Numbered from the stretch's first letter, positions 33,569-42,890 are shown. The stretch is 64,000 nt of DNA from Nakamurella aerolata (GCF_013002705.1 NZ_JABEND010000003.1:496001-560000); one strand, 5' to 3'. Notes: a model not told the origin generated them from the sequence alone. Translations and numbers: made by a program.

Positions 33569-34276
33569 ATGCTGAATGTCGGGACGATGAAAACTCTGAA
33601 GGCGCGCAAGAGTCTGGTCGCGATCGCGGCGGCGGCCGCATTGACGCTGAGCGCCTGTGGCTCGTCCAGCGACTCCGGGGCGAGCTCGGACGCGACCACT
33701 GGAACCGTTGCCACGGCCACCAGTGGTACCACTGCCACCAGCTCGGACGATTCAGCCGCGGGCGGGGCCGGCAGCAGCAGCGCGGACGACTCGGCCACCT
33801 CGGAGGCGTCCGACGACAGCTCCAGCGCCGCAAGCTCGGACGACTCCGCCACGGGCGGCGCCGCCGGCAGCAGCGCGGACGACTCGACCAAGTCCGGCGG
33901 CGGAGCCGACGGTCTTGAGCTGGAGACCGAGTCGACGGCGTTGGGTGAGATTGTCGTCGACGGAGACGGGAAGACGATCTATGTTTTCGACAAGGACACC
34001 AAGGGCGCGTCGACCAGCGCCTGCACCGGCAAATGCCTTGGCCTGTGGCCGCTTGCGCTGACCTCGGGAACCCCGCAGCTGAAAGGCGTCAGCGGCACCG
34101 TCGGGACTATCGACACCGCCGACGGCAAGAAGCAGGTGACCCTCGACGGCCTGCCGCTGTACTACTACGTCAAGGACACCAAGCCGGGCGATGTCGCCGG
34201 GCAGGGCGTCGGCGGTGTCTGGTGGGTGATCGGCGCCGACGGCGCCAAGGTCACCTCTCCGGCACCAAGCAAGTAG
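33569..34276 (+). CDS. Secreted lipoprotein with Yx(FWY)xxD repeats
   Basis: 235 residues. A signal peptide (SLVAIAAAAALTLSAC) ends at a lipobox Cys. A linker of about 75 residues rich in Ser, Asp and Ala follows. The C-terminal domain (about 110-235) has the COG4315-type repeats TIYVFDKDTKGAS and LYYYVKDTKPGD, the CTGKC pair and a VGGVWWVIGADG end. The function of this domain is unknown; several are cell-surface proteins. ATG 33569 is favoured by AAAGGAAG upstream, though ATG 33587 sits closer to the signal peptide. Confidence 0.86.
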   Translation: MLNVGTMKTLKARKSLVAIAAAAALTLSACGSSSDSGASSDATTGTVATATSGTTATSSDDSAAGGAGSSSADDSATSEASDDSSSAASSDDSATGGAAGSSADDSTKSGGGADGLELETESTALGEIVVDGDGKTIYVFDKDTKGASTSACTGKCLGLWPLALTSGTPQLKGVSGTVGTIDTADGKKQVTLDGLPLYYYVKDTKPGDVAGQGVGGVWWVIGADGAKVTSPAPSK

Positions 34277-34331
34277 CCGAACGCCCAAGCTCAACTCTCG
34301 GCCCGACAAGCTGAGCAGCCCACCGCGGGCC

Positions 34332-34373
34332 GCCGCGCTCGGCCGGCGCCCATCGGCGCCGGCCGGGCGCGGC
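34332..34373. terminator. Bidirectional terminator hairpin
   Basis: A 19-bp stem with one G-T pair and a CATC loop (34332-34350 with 34355-34373) lies between the convergent lipoprotein and D-threonine aldolase-like genes. Confidence 0.88.
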
Positions 34374-34402
34374 AGTCGACCCAGACTCGGTGGCCGGGCG
34401 GC

Positions 34403-35572
34403 TCAGTGCCGGGCGCCGATGTCCCAGCGCTCGGTGTGTCCGTCCGGGTAGACGGCCAGCGCCGAACTCCACATGTTGCTGGTTCCGCAGGCGTGGTTCG
34501 GGATGATCCGCAGCATGTCGCCGACCTTCAGTGCGGCGGTACCGTCGCCGACCAAGAACCCGTGCTCCTCGTTGGCCGAGGCAAAGCTGATGCCTGGCAA
34601 CGGGTTTCCCTCGAGGTCGACCGGCGTTCCCATGCCGAGTTCAGGGATGAAGATGTCGCTGCTCATCGCCTTGCTGCCGGCATCGATGATGGCGCTGCCC
34701 GGCCGGTTGACGCTGACCACCCTGGCCAGCACGCTGCTGGCGCACTGGTCGAGTTCGCAGCTGCCCAGCCGCACCTGATTGGCGTCGTAGTAGACGTAGG
34801 TGCCGGGGCGGCCCTCGGTGACACCGGGCTCGAACGGCGCCGACCGCATGCTCGGGGTGGCGCCGACCGACACCACGTCGCAGGTGAACCCGGCTTCGCG
34901 CACCTGGGTGGCCACCTCGGCCAGATCGTCACCGACCTTGCGGGCGGCCTGCTCCAGCTCGGACCGAACGGTGTGGGTGCCGACGTGCCCCTCGTGGGTC
35001 ATCACCCCGCGCATCCGCAGACCCGGCAGCTTGTCCAGCTCGGTCACCACGGCGAGCACCTGATCGGGTTCGACGCCGGTGCGACCCTGGCCGGTGTTCA
35101 CCTCGACCAGGTACGGCACCTCGACCCCGGCCTGCTGCGCGGCCGCGGAGATGGGTGCGGCCACGGCCACCGAGTCGAGAATGATGGTGAGCACCCCGGC
35201 GCCGGCGTAGGTGACCACGGTCTCCACCTTGCCAGGGCCGACCGGCAGGTGCGCCCACAACAGGTTCGGCATCCCTTCCTCGGCAAGGAGTTTCACCTCG
35301 GCCGGGGTGGAAACGGTAAAGCCGGCGGCACCTGCGGCCAACTGCTTGCGGGCCACCGGCAGGCACTTGGACGTCTTGAAGTGCGGGCGCAGCGCGACCC
35401 CGGCGGAGGCGAAGGCGTCGGCCACCGCAGCGACGTTGGCGTCGAGCCGTGCCACGTCGACGAGGAAGGCGGGGCTGGGGATCTGCGACCAGTCCGTCTG
35501 GGCCAGCGGCGGCCGGGTGCCCGGTTGCGCAGCGCCGGCGTCGGGGTTCTCGGGTTGCTGAGCGGTGGTCAT
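34403..35572 (-). CDS. D-threonine aldolase / D-serine dehydratase-like PLP enzyme
   Basis: 389 residues, fold III PLP enzyme. The Schiff-base Lys is in RPHFKTSKC near residue 66. The C-terminal beta domain ends with NEEHGFLVG and NHACGTSNM (about 358), the His and Cys that bind zinc in the eukaryotic-type D-serine dehydratase DSD1; D-threonine aldolases are close relatives. It therefore breaks down D-Ser or D-beta-hydroxy amino acids. The start overlaps the amidohydrolase stop by one base. D-Ser dehydration yields reactive enamines, which would explain the RidA gene in the same island. Confidence 0.88.
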   Translation of the reverse strand: MTTAQQPENPDAGAAQPGTRPPLAQTDWSQIPSPAFLVDVARLDANVAAVADAFASAGVALRPHFKTSKCLPVARKQLAAGAAGFTVSTPAEVKLLAEEGMPNLLWAHLPVGPGKVETVVTYAGAGVLTIILDSVAVAAPISAAAQQAGVEVPYLVEVNTGQGRTGVEPDQVLAVVTELDKLPGLRMRGVMTHEGHVGTHTVRSELEQAARKVGDDLAEVATQVREAGFTCDVVSVGATPSMRSAPFEPGVTEGRPGTYVYYDANQVRLGSCELDQCASSVLARVVSVNRPGSAIIDAGSKAMSSDIFIPELGMGTPVDLEGNPLPGISFASANEEHGFLVGDGTAALKVGDMLRIIPNHACGTSNMWSSALAVYPDGHTERWDIGARH

Positions 35573-36411
35573 CAGGCCAGCCCCAACGCCGGACGCGGGT
35601 CACCGTTGAGAATCCAGTCGATGGTCTCGTTGGCGAGCGTGGGTGCGCCGTCAGGGACGCCGATGTCGGCGAGCTTGCGGATGCCCGCGATGGCATCGGC
35701 CGGATCCCACACCGGAAAGTCGGACCCGAACAGCAGCTTGTCCACCACGTTCCACTCCTGCGCTCTGATCAGCGCCCGGTGCCCGTCGGCCGGGCGGGCC
35801 CATGAGGCCGACACGTCGGAGAACACCCTGCGGTTCTTGCGCAGCACCACAACGGTTTCCCGCTGCCACGGATGACCGAGGTGGGCGATGATCTGGGTCA
35901 GCCCCGGATGCCGACGCGCCACCTCGTCCACCACGAGCGGATTCGAATAGTCCAGCCGGCCCTCAGGCGACGGCGTGGTCCCCATGTGCCACAACACGAT
36001 CAGCCCGGCCTCGGTGGCCGCCCGGTAGAACGCGTCGTACTTCTCGTCGCGCGGGTCGAAATGCGCAAGAATCGGATACAACTTGATGCCCCGCAGCCCC
36101 AGCTCCACGCCGTACCGCAGCTGCTCGATGGCGTCGTCGTCGCTGGGATCCAGCGCCATGAAGCCGATGCAGTTGGTCTTGGCCTTGGCGACGAAATCGG
36201 CGATGAAGTCGCTGGGGGTGTCGATCCCGGCGCGGGTGGCGCGGATGCCGAAGACGAAGCTGAGCTGGACGTCGCCGCCGGCCATCGCCGCGTCGTAACG
36301 CTCCGGAGTCACCACCTCGGCGGGTGTGCCATACACCGGCTCCCAGTTCTTGTGCCATTCACAGCCCCAATGCTCGGCGAGCATCGCATGGGTGTGGACG
36401 TCGAGAATCAC
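35572..36411 (-). CDS. Amidohydrolase-family protein (ACMSD-like)
   Basis: 279 residues. The metal-binding HxH appears at the very start (MILDVHTHAMLAEHWG, residues about 5-8), with further ligands in VLWHMGTTPSP and IIAHLGHPWQRE, and LLFGSDFPVWDP giving the terminal Asp. The fold is that of amidohydrolase 2/aminocarboxymuconate decarboxylases, which hydrolyse or decarboxylate. GTG 36411 is chosen because AGGAGAAAGG lies just before it; the longer TTG frame would include that site. It is coupled to the D-threonine aldolase-like gene. Confidence 0.84.
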   Translation of the reverse strand: MILDVHTHAMLAEHWGCEWHKNWEPVYGTPAEVVTPERYDAAMAGGDVQLSFVFGIRATRAGIDTPSDFIADFVAKAKTNCIGFMALDPSDDDAIEQLRYGVELGLRGIKLYPILAHFDPRDEKYDAFYRAATEAGLIVLWHMGTTPSPEGRLDYSNPLVVDEVARRHPGLTQIIAHLGHPWQRETVVVLRKNRRVFSDVSASWARPADGHRALIRAQEWNVVDKLLFGSDFPVWDPADAIAGIRKLADIGVPDGAPTLANETIDWILNGDPRPALGLA

Positions 36412-36628
36412 GACAAAGCCTTTCTCCTGCAAGGTTTCTCACGCTACCGGGAGGCAGCGATCAGCGAGGCGGGTAACGGGGAGCCGGGGCCCGCCGACAC
36501 GTTTCGGCTGGCCCTACCGGCGCCACAATTCTTCGGGAGTCATCGACGTTTCGCCAGCGCCCAGTTGGGTGGTACGCGATCCGGTCCGGCCCGGCCTGCC
36601 GGCGCGTTGCCAGGTATTGCGACCGATC

Positions 36629-36647
36629 TGACCGGTGTGCCCGGTCA
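36629..36647. terminator. Short hairpin after the deacylase gene
   Basis: TGACCGG-TGTGC-CCGGTCA is a 7-bp stem with a 5-nt loop just beyond the stop of the D-aminoacylase gene. It is weak and may only attenuate read-through into the amidohydrolase gene. Confidence 0.4.
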
Positions 36648-36655
36648 CCCGCTAC

Positions 36656-38440
36656 TCACACGCGCAGCACCTCGCCCGGTCGCGCCCCGGTATCGGCACC
36701 CGCGTCGATCACCAGCTGCCCGCCCACCAGCACCGCCCGGATCCCGGCCGGAAACTGTTGCGGCGCATCGAAACTCGCCACGTCGGTGAGCTGCTCGGGG
36801 TCGAACAGCAGCAGGTCGGCGGCCAGCCCGTCGGCGATCCGGCCACGGTCAGTGAGGCCGACCCGCTCGGCGGCAGCGCTGGTGCAGCGCCTGATGGCGT
36901 CGGCCCACTGGGCCGGCGACGGCCGTCCGCTTCCAGCAGCAGCACCGGCCCCAGCGCCGGCAGCATCGGTACCGGCACCAGCAGCCCCGGTGCCAGCAGC
37001 ATCGGCACCAGCGCCAGCAGCACCGGCACCGGCACCGGCACCGGCACCCGCAACGCCGTTGCCGGTGTCGGCCGGCCACCCGGAGCCGGTGAAGTGTGCG
37101 AGGTACCGGGGAAAGCAGCCGTAGCTGCGCGGATGCGGATCGCCGGCAGCGCCGGTGGCGCCGTCGGGGGCGATGGCCTGCCCGTCGGAGGCGACGACGG
37201 TGGCCGGATGCAGCAGGATCCTGCGCAGATCGTCCTCGCTGCGGCCGAATGCCACCATGGTGACGGCCCCGCCGTAGGCGGCCAGCAACTGCATCGCCTG
37301 CTCCGCGGCGCTCACCCCCGCAGCCTCGGCGAGCTCGGCGACGGTGCGGCCGAGAATGCCGGCCAGCTCGGGATTGTCGTCGGGATTGCTGCCGGAGACG
37401 GCGTTGATGGTGATGTCTTCCCACACCCAGTACGCCGATTCGGCCCATTCCGCGGCCACCCTGGCGCGCACCTGCGGGTCGGTCAACCGGACGGTGAACT
37501 CCTCGGCACCGCCCTGTTGTGCCCAGTCCGGCAACAGTTGCGAAAGCGGCGCATTGCCGGCCAGGTAGGGATAGATGTCGACACCGACGTCAACACCGTC
37601 CGCCCTGGCCGCGTCCACCATCGCCAGCGCCCGCACGGCGTCGCCCCAGTTGCGCCGGCCGACGGCGGTGAGATGCGAGATCTGCAGCCGGCAACCGGTG
37701 GCGGCGGCCACCGCGATGGCCTCACCGACCGCGTCCAGCACATCGTCGGCGTAGCTGCGGATGTGCCAGGCGAAGAGCTTGCCCCTGGCCGCGACCGCGG
37801 CACCGAGCGCCATCAGCTCGTCGGTGTGCACGTAACTCAGCGGGGCATACATCAACCCGGTGGACACCCCGACCGCGCCGGCGTCCATCGCAGCGCCGGC
37901 CAGCTCGGCGATCCTGGCGATCTGCCCGGCGTCGGCAGCGGTGTCGTCAAGGCCGACCACCTGCGCGTGCAGCGGAAGGTGCGGAACAAGGGCGGCGATG
38001 TTCATCGCAGGCCGCGCCGCCTGCAGTGTGGCCAGGAACTCGTCGAAGCCGCGCCAGCGCACCTGCACCTCGGGATCGAGGTCGAGGTAACCGGCTGCCA
38101 CCCGCAGTGATTCGTCGTCGGCGGCCGGTGCCGGCCCGTCCGGGTCGGGCAGCGGGGCCAGACCGAGGCCGCAGTTGCCGATCACCTCGGTACCGACGCC
38201 CTGCTGAATCTTACTGTCCCCCAACGGGTTCGACAGCAACGTGAGATCCGAGTGGGTGTGGATGTCGATCAGCGCCGGGCAGACGATCAAGCCGTCGGCC
38301 GGCAGTGTCGATGCGGCCGTCGCGGCACTGCCGGGCGGCACCGGGTAGACCAACCGGCCATCGCTGATCCCCACGTCCGCGCGGACACCTGGTCCGCCGG
38401 AGCCGTCGTACACCGTCCCGCCGGTCACCACCAGATCCAC
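36656..38440 (-). CDS. N-acyl-D-amino-acid deacylase (D-aminoacylase family)
   Basis: 594 residues of the amidohydrolase superfamily. Visible are the N-terminal beta domain (VDLVVTGGTVYDGSGGPG), the metal HxH in LIDIHTHSDLTLLSNPLG, the family signature VIGNCGLGLAPL, and SYADDVLDAVGEAIAVAAATG with SHLTAVG further on. It removes acyl groups from N-acyl-D-amino acids. A Gly/Ala/Thr/Asp-rich insertion of about 50 residues (near 457-507) interrupts the C-terminal part between GSGWPADTGNG and SGRPSPAQWADAIRR. GTG 38440 fits the family N-terminus but has no Shine-Dalgarno. It is divergent from the Gfo/Idh gene across the first IclR-type dyad. Confidence 0.85.
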   Translation of the reverse strand: MDLVVTGGTVYDGSGGPGVRADVGISDGRLVYPVPPGSAATAASTLPADGLIVCPALIDIHTHSDLTLLSNPLGDSKIQQGVGTEVIGNCGLGLAPLPDPDGPAPAADDESLRVAAGYLDLDPEVQVRWRGFDEFLATLQAARPAMNIAALVPHLPLHAQVVGLDDTAADAGQIARIAELAGAAMDAGAVGVSTGLMYAPLSYVHTDELMALGAAVAARGKLFAWHIRSYADDVLDAVGEAIAVAAATGCRLQISHLTAVGRRNWGDAVRALAMVDAARADGVDVGVDIYPYLAGNAPLSQLLPDWAQQGGAEEFTVRLTDPQVRARVAAEWAESAYWVWEDITINAVSGSNPDDNPELAGILGRTVAELAEAAGVSAAEQAMQLLAAYGGAVTMVAFGRSEDDLRRILLHPATVVASDGQAIAPDGATGAAGDPHPRSYGCFPRYLAHFTGSGWPADTGNGVAGAGAGAGAGAAGAGADAAGTGAAGAGTDAAGAGAGAAAGSGRPSPAQWADAIRRCTSAAAERVGLTDRGRIADGLAADLLLFDPEQLTDVASFDAPQQFPAGIRAVLVGGQLVIDAGADTGARPGEVLRV

Positions 38441-38673
38441 GCCGTCGAGCGAACACGAAAACCACTTTCGCGTCAACGACGCGCGGCGCAGCTCACGTGC
38501 CGCGGCGTCGCGGCAGCACCGGTCGATACGGCCGGAGCCATCGCCGGGCAACACCGGTCGATGCGGCCGGCGGCATCGTCCGGAAACACCGTGCGGCGGC
38601 ATCGGGCGAATCGGGCGGACCCGGTGCCGCACCCGCATCCGGACGCGCTACCATTCCGCTGATCCGAACTAGT

Positions 38674-38688
38674 TGAAACGAGATTTCG
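38674..38688. promoter_or_regulatory. IclR-type operator, site 1
   Basis: TGAAAC-GAG-ATTTCG lies six bases before ATG 38694 and serves the divergent promoter of the deacylase and Gfo/Idh genes. It has the same bases and spacing as the sites at 48906, 50866 and 57246. Confidence 0.7.
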
Positions 38689-38693
38689 ACATC

Positions 38694-39818
38694 ATGTCTG
38701 CGTCCGCGGATCCCGACCGGGATCCGACTCCGACCACTTCTGCCGCCGCCTCGGTCACCGCCCCTGCCGCACCGCGGGTGCTCGGGCTCGGCGTCGTCGG
38801 CGCCGGTTTCATCGCCGAGTCCCATGCGTTGGCTGCGGCCGCACACCCAGGGGTGCGGTTGGCCAGCGTCTACGACAGAGCCGCCGGGGCCGCCGGCGCC
38901 CTCGCCGGACGCTACGGCGCCAGCATCGCCCCGTCGTTGGAGGCGTTGCTGGCCGATCCAGCGGTGGATGTGGTGGTGCTCGGCACCCCCAACGACACCC
39001 ACCGTGAGCTGGCGCTGCAGACCGCTGCCGCCGGCAAGCATCTGCTGCTGGAGAAGCCGCTGACGCTGACCGCCACCGACGCCGCCGAGGTGGTGCTGGC
39101 CTTCCAACAAGCGGAAACCGTGCTGCTGGTCGGGCACACCCACCGGCACTCCGATTACGCCAGGGCGGTGAAGGCGGCGATCGCGCGCGGTGCCATCGGT
39201 GAGCCGCGGTCGATGCGGCTGACCATCGCCGGCGGCTGGATCTGGGGCAACTGGGGCGCCTGGGTGCTCGACCCGGTGCGCTCCGGCGGGCACGCCTTCC
39301 ACAACGGCGTGCACCTGTACGACCTGGCCCGCTGGTGGCTGGACTCGGAGATCGAGTCGGTCTACACGCTGGGCCAGCGGGTGACGGCGGGCGCGCTGCA
39401 GATCGACGACGCCTTGACCACCACCTTGACCACCAAGGCCGGATCGGTTGCGGTGTGCGAGATCTCACGCGGCGAACGACCGAAGAACACCTCGATCTTC
39501 GAGATCGTGATCCACGGCAGTCGGGGTTCGCTGGTGCGCCGCTGGAACTCCGACGGCACCGTTCTGCTCGCTGACGACGGCTGCGGACCTGTTCCGGCGC
39601 CGGGGTTCTCGCCGTTCCTGCGGCAGCTCGACGTGCTGCACGGCGCCGTCACCGGGGGCTGCGAGGTGTTTCCCTCGCCGGCCGACGCGGTGCACGCGAT
39701 CGCGGTGGCCGAGGCCGCAAGCGCCTCCGCGGACAGCGGCGAGATCGTCCCGGTGGTCGATCCGCCGCCGGCGCCGGCCCACCCGTCCGCCGCCAAGACC
39801 CAGGGAGCGGGCCAATGA
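38694..39818 (+). CDS. Gfo/Idh/MocA-family oxidoreductase
   Basis: 374 residues. The NAD(P)-binding Rossmann motif is LGLGVVGAGFIAESHALAAA (about 28-47). The central active-site Lys is in LLLEKPLTLTATDA (about 120), and the downstream GGHAFHNGVHLYDLARWWL supplies the His/Asp pair. It oxidises or reduces a sugar or polyol derivative; the substrate is unknown. About 25 low-complexity residues precede the domain. ATG 38694 is preferred over the TTG at 38673, which falls inside the operator. It overlaps the next gene by four bases. Confidence 0.88.
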   Translation: MSASADPDRDPTPTTSAAASVTAPAAPRVLGLGVVGAGFIAESHALAAAAHPGVRLASVYDRAAGAAGALAGRYGASIAPSLEALLADPAVDVVVLGTPNDTHRELALQTAAAGKHLLLEKPLTLTATDAAEVVLAFQQAETVLLVGHTHRHSDYARAVKAAIARGAIGEPRSMRLTIAGGWIWGNWGAWVLDPVRSGGHAFHNGVHLYDLARWWLDSEIESVYTLGQRVTAGALQIDDALTTTLTTKAGSVAVCEISRGERPKNTSIFEIVIHGSRGSLVRRWNSDGTVLLADDGCGPVPAPGFSPFLRQLDVLHGAVTGGCEVFPSPADAVHAIAVAEAASASADSGEIVPVVDPPPAPAHPSAAKTQGAGQ

Positions 39819-40912
39819 GCGGCACCGTGCTGCTGGCCGGAACCGGTACCGCCCGGTTCAGGCAGAACCATCAGCGTTACATGTATCTGCCCGCCGTCAA
39901 GCACCTGATCGACGAGGGACTGCCCGGCTCGCCCACCGGCGTCAGCGGCGTCTTCGAACCGAGTTCCGATCCCGCCCTGCAGGAGCGAGCCGGTTATCTG
40001 GCGCAGACCAGCGGGTCACGGGTCATCGACACCATCGACCTGACCGGGGTGGCCGCCGTCATCGCCTGCCCCGACGCCGACGCGGAGGCGGCCGGCGCCG
40101 GCTGGGGAACCGAGCTGCTGCAGGCCGCGGCCGACGCCGGCGTTCCGGTGTTGATGGACAAGCCGACGTTGCTGCCGGCAGACGTGTTGCGGGACTGGGC
40201 CAAAAGGTTCCCCACCGGCGTCACCGCGGCGCATCATCCACGCTTCCACCCGGCGATCACCGCCTGCCGCGGCCGCATCGCCACCGGCGGGCTCGGGTTG
40301 CTGCACGCCGTGCACGGCGAACTGCTGGTGGGCAGCGGCGACGGCCCGCACCCGCTGGGCGAGCTGCGGAATCTGGCCGTGTACGCGCTGGACGTGGTGC
40401 AGGCACTGTGCGGATATCCGTTGCACGGCAAGGGCACAGCACAGATCCAGCCGCCGGGACCGGACGGTACCGGCGAATCCATCACCATTTCGGTGCGGGT
40501 CGACCCCGACGTGGTGGTGACGCTGCTGGTCGGCCGCTCCGGTGACGGCGATGCCGACGACCCGTCCGGCATCGACCAGGCGGCCGGCCAGGCCGGCACG
40601 TCGCCGGCAGGGGCAAGAGCACGGGCGGCCGCGACCAGGGCGCTGCCCGGCACCGGTGTGCCGCCGGTGCACCGCTACCGCATTCTCGGCAGCCACGGGC
40701 AGTTGCTGGCCGACCTCGACTCCCCGGTGATGGACCTGTACACCGACACCCTCAGCCGGGTGCCGTTCGGCCCGTCGTCGCTGGACTGCCTGGTGGACGG
40801 CGTCATCCGGCGCACCGCTGCCCAGCCGGACCTGGCGTCGGCGCTGGCCATGGCCGACCTGATCACCGCGTTGGAAACCTCCAACGCCGAGCACCGCGCC
40901 GTGCAGTTCTGA
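39815..40912 (+). CDS. Second Gfo/Idh/MocA-like protein, divergent
   Basis: 365 residues. The N-terminus GTVLLAGTGTARFRQNHQRY and the segment DAGVPVLMDKPTLLPADVL (Lys near 117) align with the Gfo/Idh/MocA plan, but the glycine motif is altered (AGTGTARF instead of GxGxxG/A) and the His/Asp dyad is not obvious. It may bind the cofactor weakly or act as a partner of the preceding oxidoreductase, to which it is coupled by ATGA. Its last codons and stop are triplicated downstream. Confidence 0.75.
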   Translation: MSGTVLLAGTGTARFRQNHQRYMYLPAVKHLIDEGLPGSPTGVSGVFEPSSDPALQERAGYLAQTSGSRVIDTIDLTGVAAVIACPDADAEAAGAGWGTELLQAAADAGVPVLMDKPTLLPADVLRDWAKRFPTGVTAAHHPRFHPAITACRGRIATGGLGLLHAVHGELLVGSGDGPHPLGELRNLAVYALDVVQALCGYPLHGKGTAQIQPPGPDGTGESITISVRVDPDVVVTLLVGRSGDGDADDPSGIDQAAGQAGTSPAGARARAAATRALPGTGVPPVHRYRILGSHGQLLADLDSPVMDLYTDTLSRVPFGPSSLDCLVDGVIRRTAAQPDLASALAMADLITALETSNAEHRAVQF

Positions 40913-40944
40913 CAACCTGCAGTTCTGACACCGTGCAGTTCTGA
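40902..40944 (+). repeat. 16-bp stop-codon triplication
   Basis: TGCAGTTCTGA occurs at 40902, 40918 and 40934 with an exact 16-bp period. The first copy contains the natural stop. Looser GTGCAG/GTGCTG units continue to about 41000. Confidence 0.88.
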
Positions 40945-41074
40945 GAACGAGTGCTGTCACCACCAGTGCAGACAACAACAGTGCAGAAACAGTGCTGACA
41001 CCAACCGGTACCGACCAACGCAGCCAACAGCATTTGACAGCGCGGCCCCGTTGCCGCCCGAGAGAGGATTCGAC

Positions 41075-41971
41075 GTGAAGCTGCTGACCTATACCTATCC
41101 GGACGGCCGGGTGGCCCACGGTGAGCTGGTCGACGAGGCCGCCGGCACCATCGAAGAGTGGGGCGACGGTGACCTGCTCGGCACCGTCACCGCAGGTGCC
41201 GCTGCCCGCAACGGAGCCGCCGGTAGCTCCGGTGACCAGCAGCGCGCCACCGTTGCGCTGGATCAGGTGCGGGTGCTGGCCCCGCTGCAGCGGCCCGGCA
41301 AGATCATCTGCGCCGCCACCAACTATCAGGAGCACATCGTCGAGGGCGGCGGCACTCCGGTGGACAAGCAGCGCACCTCACCGAAGCTGTTCAACAAGTT
41401 CGACACCGCGATCGCGGGTACCGGCGAGACGTTCGTCATCCCGGAGATCAGCGCCAGCGCCGACTGGGAGGTGGAGCTGGCGGTGGTGATCGGCGCCGAC
41501 TGCGATCACGTTCCGGTGGAGCAGGCTCTTGACAAGGTGTTCGGTTACGCCACCGCGAACGACATCTCGCTGCGCAAACTCGACAACATCGGATTCGAGC
41601 GGGACACCGAGAACCCGTGGGTCGGCTTTTTCGACTGGCTTGAGGGCAAGTGGGCCAACGGCTCGGCGCCGGTCGGCCCCTACCTGGTGACGGCCGACGA
41701 GGTCGGCGACCCGCAGAACCTGCCGATCTCGCTCACCGTCAACGACAAGGTGTGGCAGTCCGGCAACACCAAGGACATGATTTTCAGCTGCGCAGAGCTG
41801 GTGGCCTTCGCCTCACGGCTGTGTACGTTGCATGCAGGGGACATAATCCTCACAGGAACACCGTCGGGAGTCGGGGCCACTACGTCGACGTGGCTGGCAG
41901 ACGGCGACGTGATGGTGGCTGAGGTGGCCGGGCTGGGCAAGCTCGTCACCGAAGTGCAGAAAGCGCGGTAA
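41075..41971 (+). CDS. Fumarylacetoacetate hydrolase-family protein
   Basis: 298 residues. After an N-terminal domain (MKLLTYTYPDGRVAHGEL) comes the FAH core: VRVLAPLQRPGKIICAATNY, the metal-binding Glu pair in SADWEVELAVVIG, and GDIILTGTPSGVGATTS. FAH-fold enzymes cleave C-C bonds of beta-diketo acids or act as hydratases and decarboxylases. In such clusters they often process a 2-keto-3-deoxy-acid or its open form. GTG 41075 follows GAGAGGA by six bases. Confidence 0.87.
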   Translation: MKLLTYTYPDGRVAHGELVDEAAGTIEEWGDGDLLGTVTAGAAARNGAAGSSGDQQRATVALDQVRVLAPLQRPGKIICAATNYQEHIVEGGGTPVDKQRTSPKLFNKFDTAIAGTGETFVIPEISASADWEVELAVVIGADCDHVPVEQALDKVFGYATANDISLRKLDNIGFERDTENPWVGFFDWLEGKWANGSAPVGPYLVTADEVGDPQNLPISLTVNDKVWQSGNTKDMIFSCAELVAFASRLCTLHAGDIILTGTPSGVGATTSTWLADGDVMVAEVAGLGKLVTEVQKAR

Positions 41972-41999
41972 CCCGCGCGCAACGAAGGGATCCGTGCCC

Positions 42000-42890
42000 G
42001 TGGCCAAAGACCAGTCCGCCAGCGCCACCGCTCGCTCCGGCCGCGCCACCGCGCAGACCAAGGATCATGCTCCCGCCGGCGCCAACACCGGCGGGGAGGA
42101 CGAGGCCGGTGGTTACCGGGCGCAAACCCTGACCCGAGGCCTCACCGTGCTCCGCACCATGGCGGACGTGCGCGAGCCGGTCACCCTGCAAGACCTGCAC
42201 GATCGCACCGGGATCCCCAAGCCGACGCTGGTGCGGCTGCTGGCCATCCTCACCCAGGAGGGCTGCACGGTCCGGCTGGACGACCGCCCCACCTACAGCC
42301 TCGGCCCCACCATCAGCACCATCGCGGCCGGGGTCACCGAAGACCTGCGCCCTGAGACGCTGGCCCGGCCGTACCTGCAGCGCCTGACCACCGCCGTCGG
42401 GCACACCGCCAACCTCGGGGTGATCTCCGACAACCAGGTGCTGCACGCCTGCGTCGTGCTGGCCGACCGGCCGATCCGCTACATCGTGCACACCGGCACC
42501 AGGGATCTGCCGCACGCCACCGGGCTCGGCAAGGCGCTGCTGGCCAACCTGCCGGCGACGGTGACGGCCAAGGTGCTCGACGCCACCGACATGGTCCCCA
42601 AGACCGACAACACCATCACCGACCGCGGCGTGCTGGAGACCGAGCTGACCAAGGTCCGCAAGGACGGCTTCGCCTACGACAACCAGGAGGGCGCCATGGG
42701 GCTGTGCTGCTTCGCGGTGCCGGTGCTGGTCGACGGGGTGTGCGTTGCGGCCGTCAGCGTTTCCGGCCCGGCCGGGGAGCTGCCCCGCTCCAAGCACAAC
42801 CAGATCGTCTCCGAGCTGGCCACTACCGCCGGCCAGATCGCCTCGGACACCCGGCTGGCAAGGGCGTTGCAGGCGATCAACCAAGACTGA
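42000..42890 (+). CDS. IclR-family transcription regulator
   Basis: 296 residues. After a low-complexity N-terminus of about 40 residues, a winged helix (TLTRGLTVLRTMADVREPVT, then LHDRTGIPKPTLVRLLAIL) leads into the effector-binding IclR domain, with DLPHATGLGKALLANLP and the C-terminal MGLCCFAVPVLVDGVCVAAV. Pathway-specific IclR regulators usually sit inside their regulon. The four 15-bp dyads across this island have the IclR/KdgR-like 6-3-6 layout and are its likely sites. GTG 42000 has GAAGGGA nine bases upstream; GTG 41994 is only three bases from it. No matching dyad is seen in front of this gene. Confidence 0.9.
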   Translation: MAKDQSASATARSGRATAQTKDHAPAGANTGGEDEAGGYRAQTLTRGLTVLRTMADVREPVTLQDLHDRTGIPKPTLVRLLAILTQEGCTVRLDDRPTYSLGPTISTIAAGVTEDLRPETLARPYLQRLTTAVGHTANLGVISDNQVLHACVVLADRPIRYIVHTGTRDLPHATGLGKALLANLPATVTAKVLDATDMVPKTDNTITDRGVLETELTKVRKDGFAYDNQEGAMGLCCFAVPVLVDGVCVAAVSVSGPAGELPRSKHNQIVSELATTAGQIASDTRLARALQAINQD

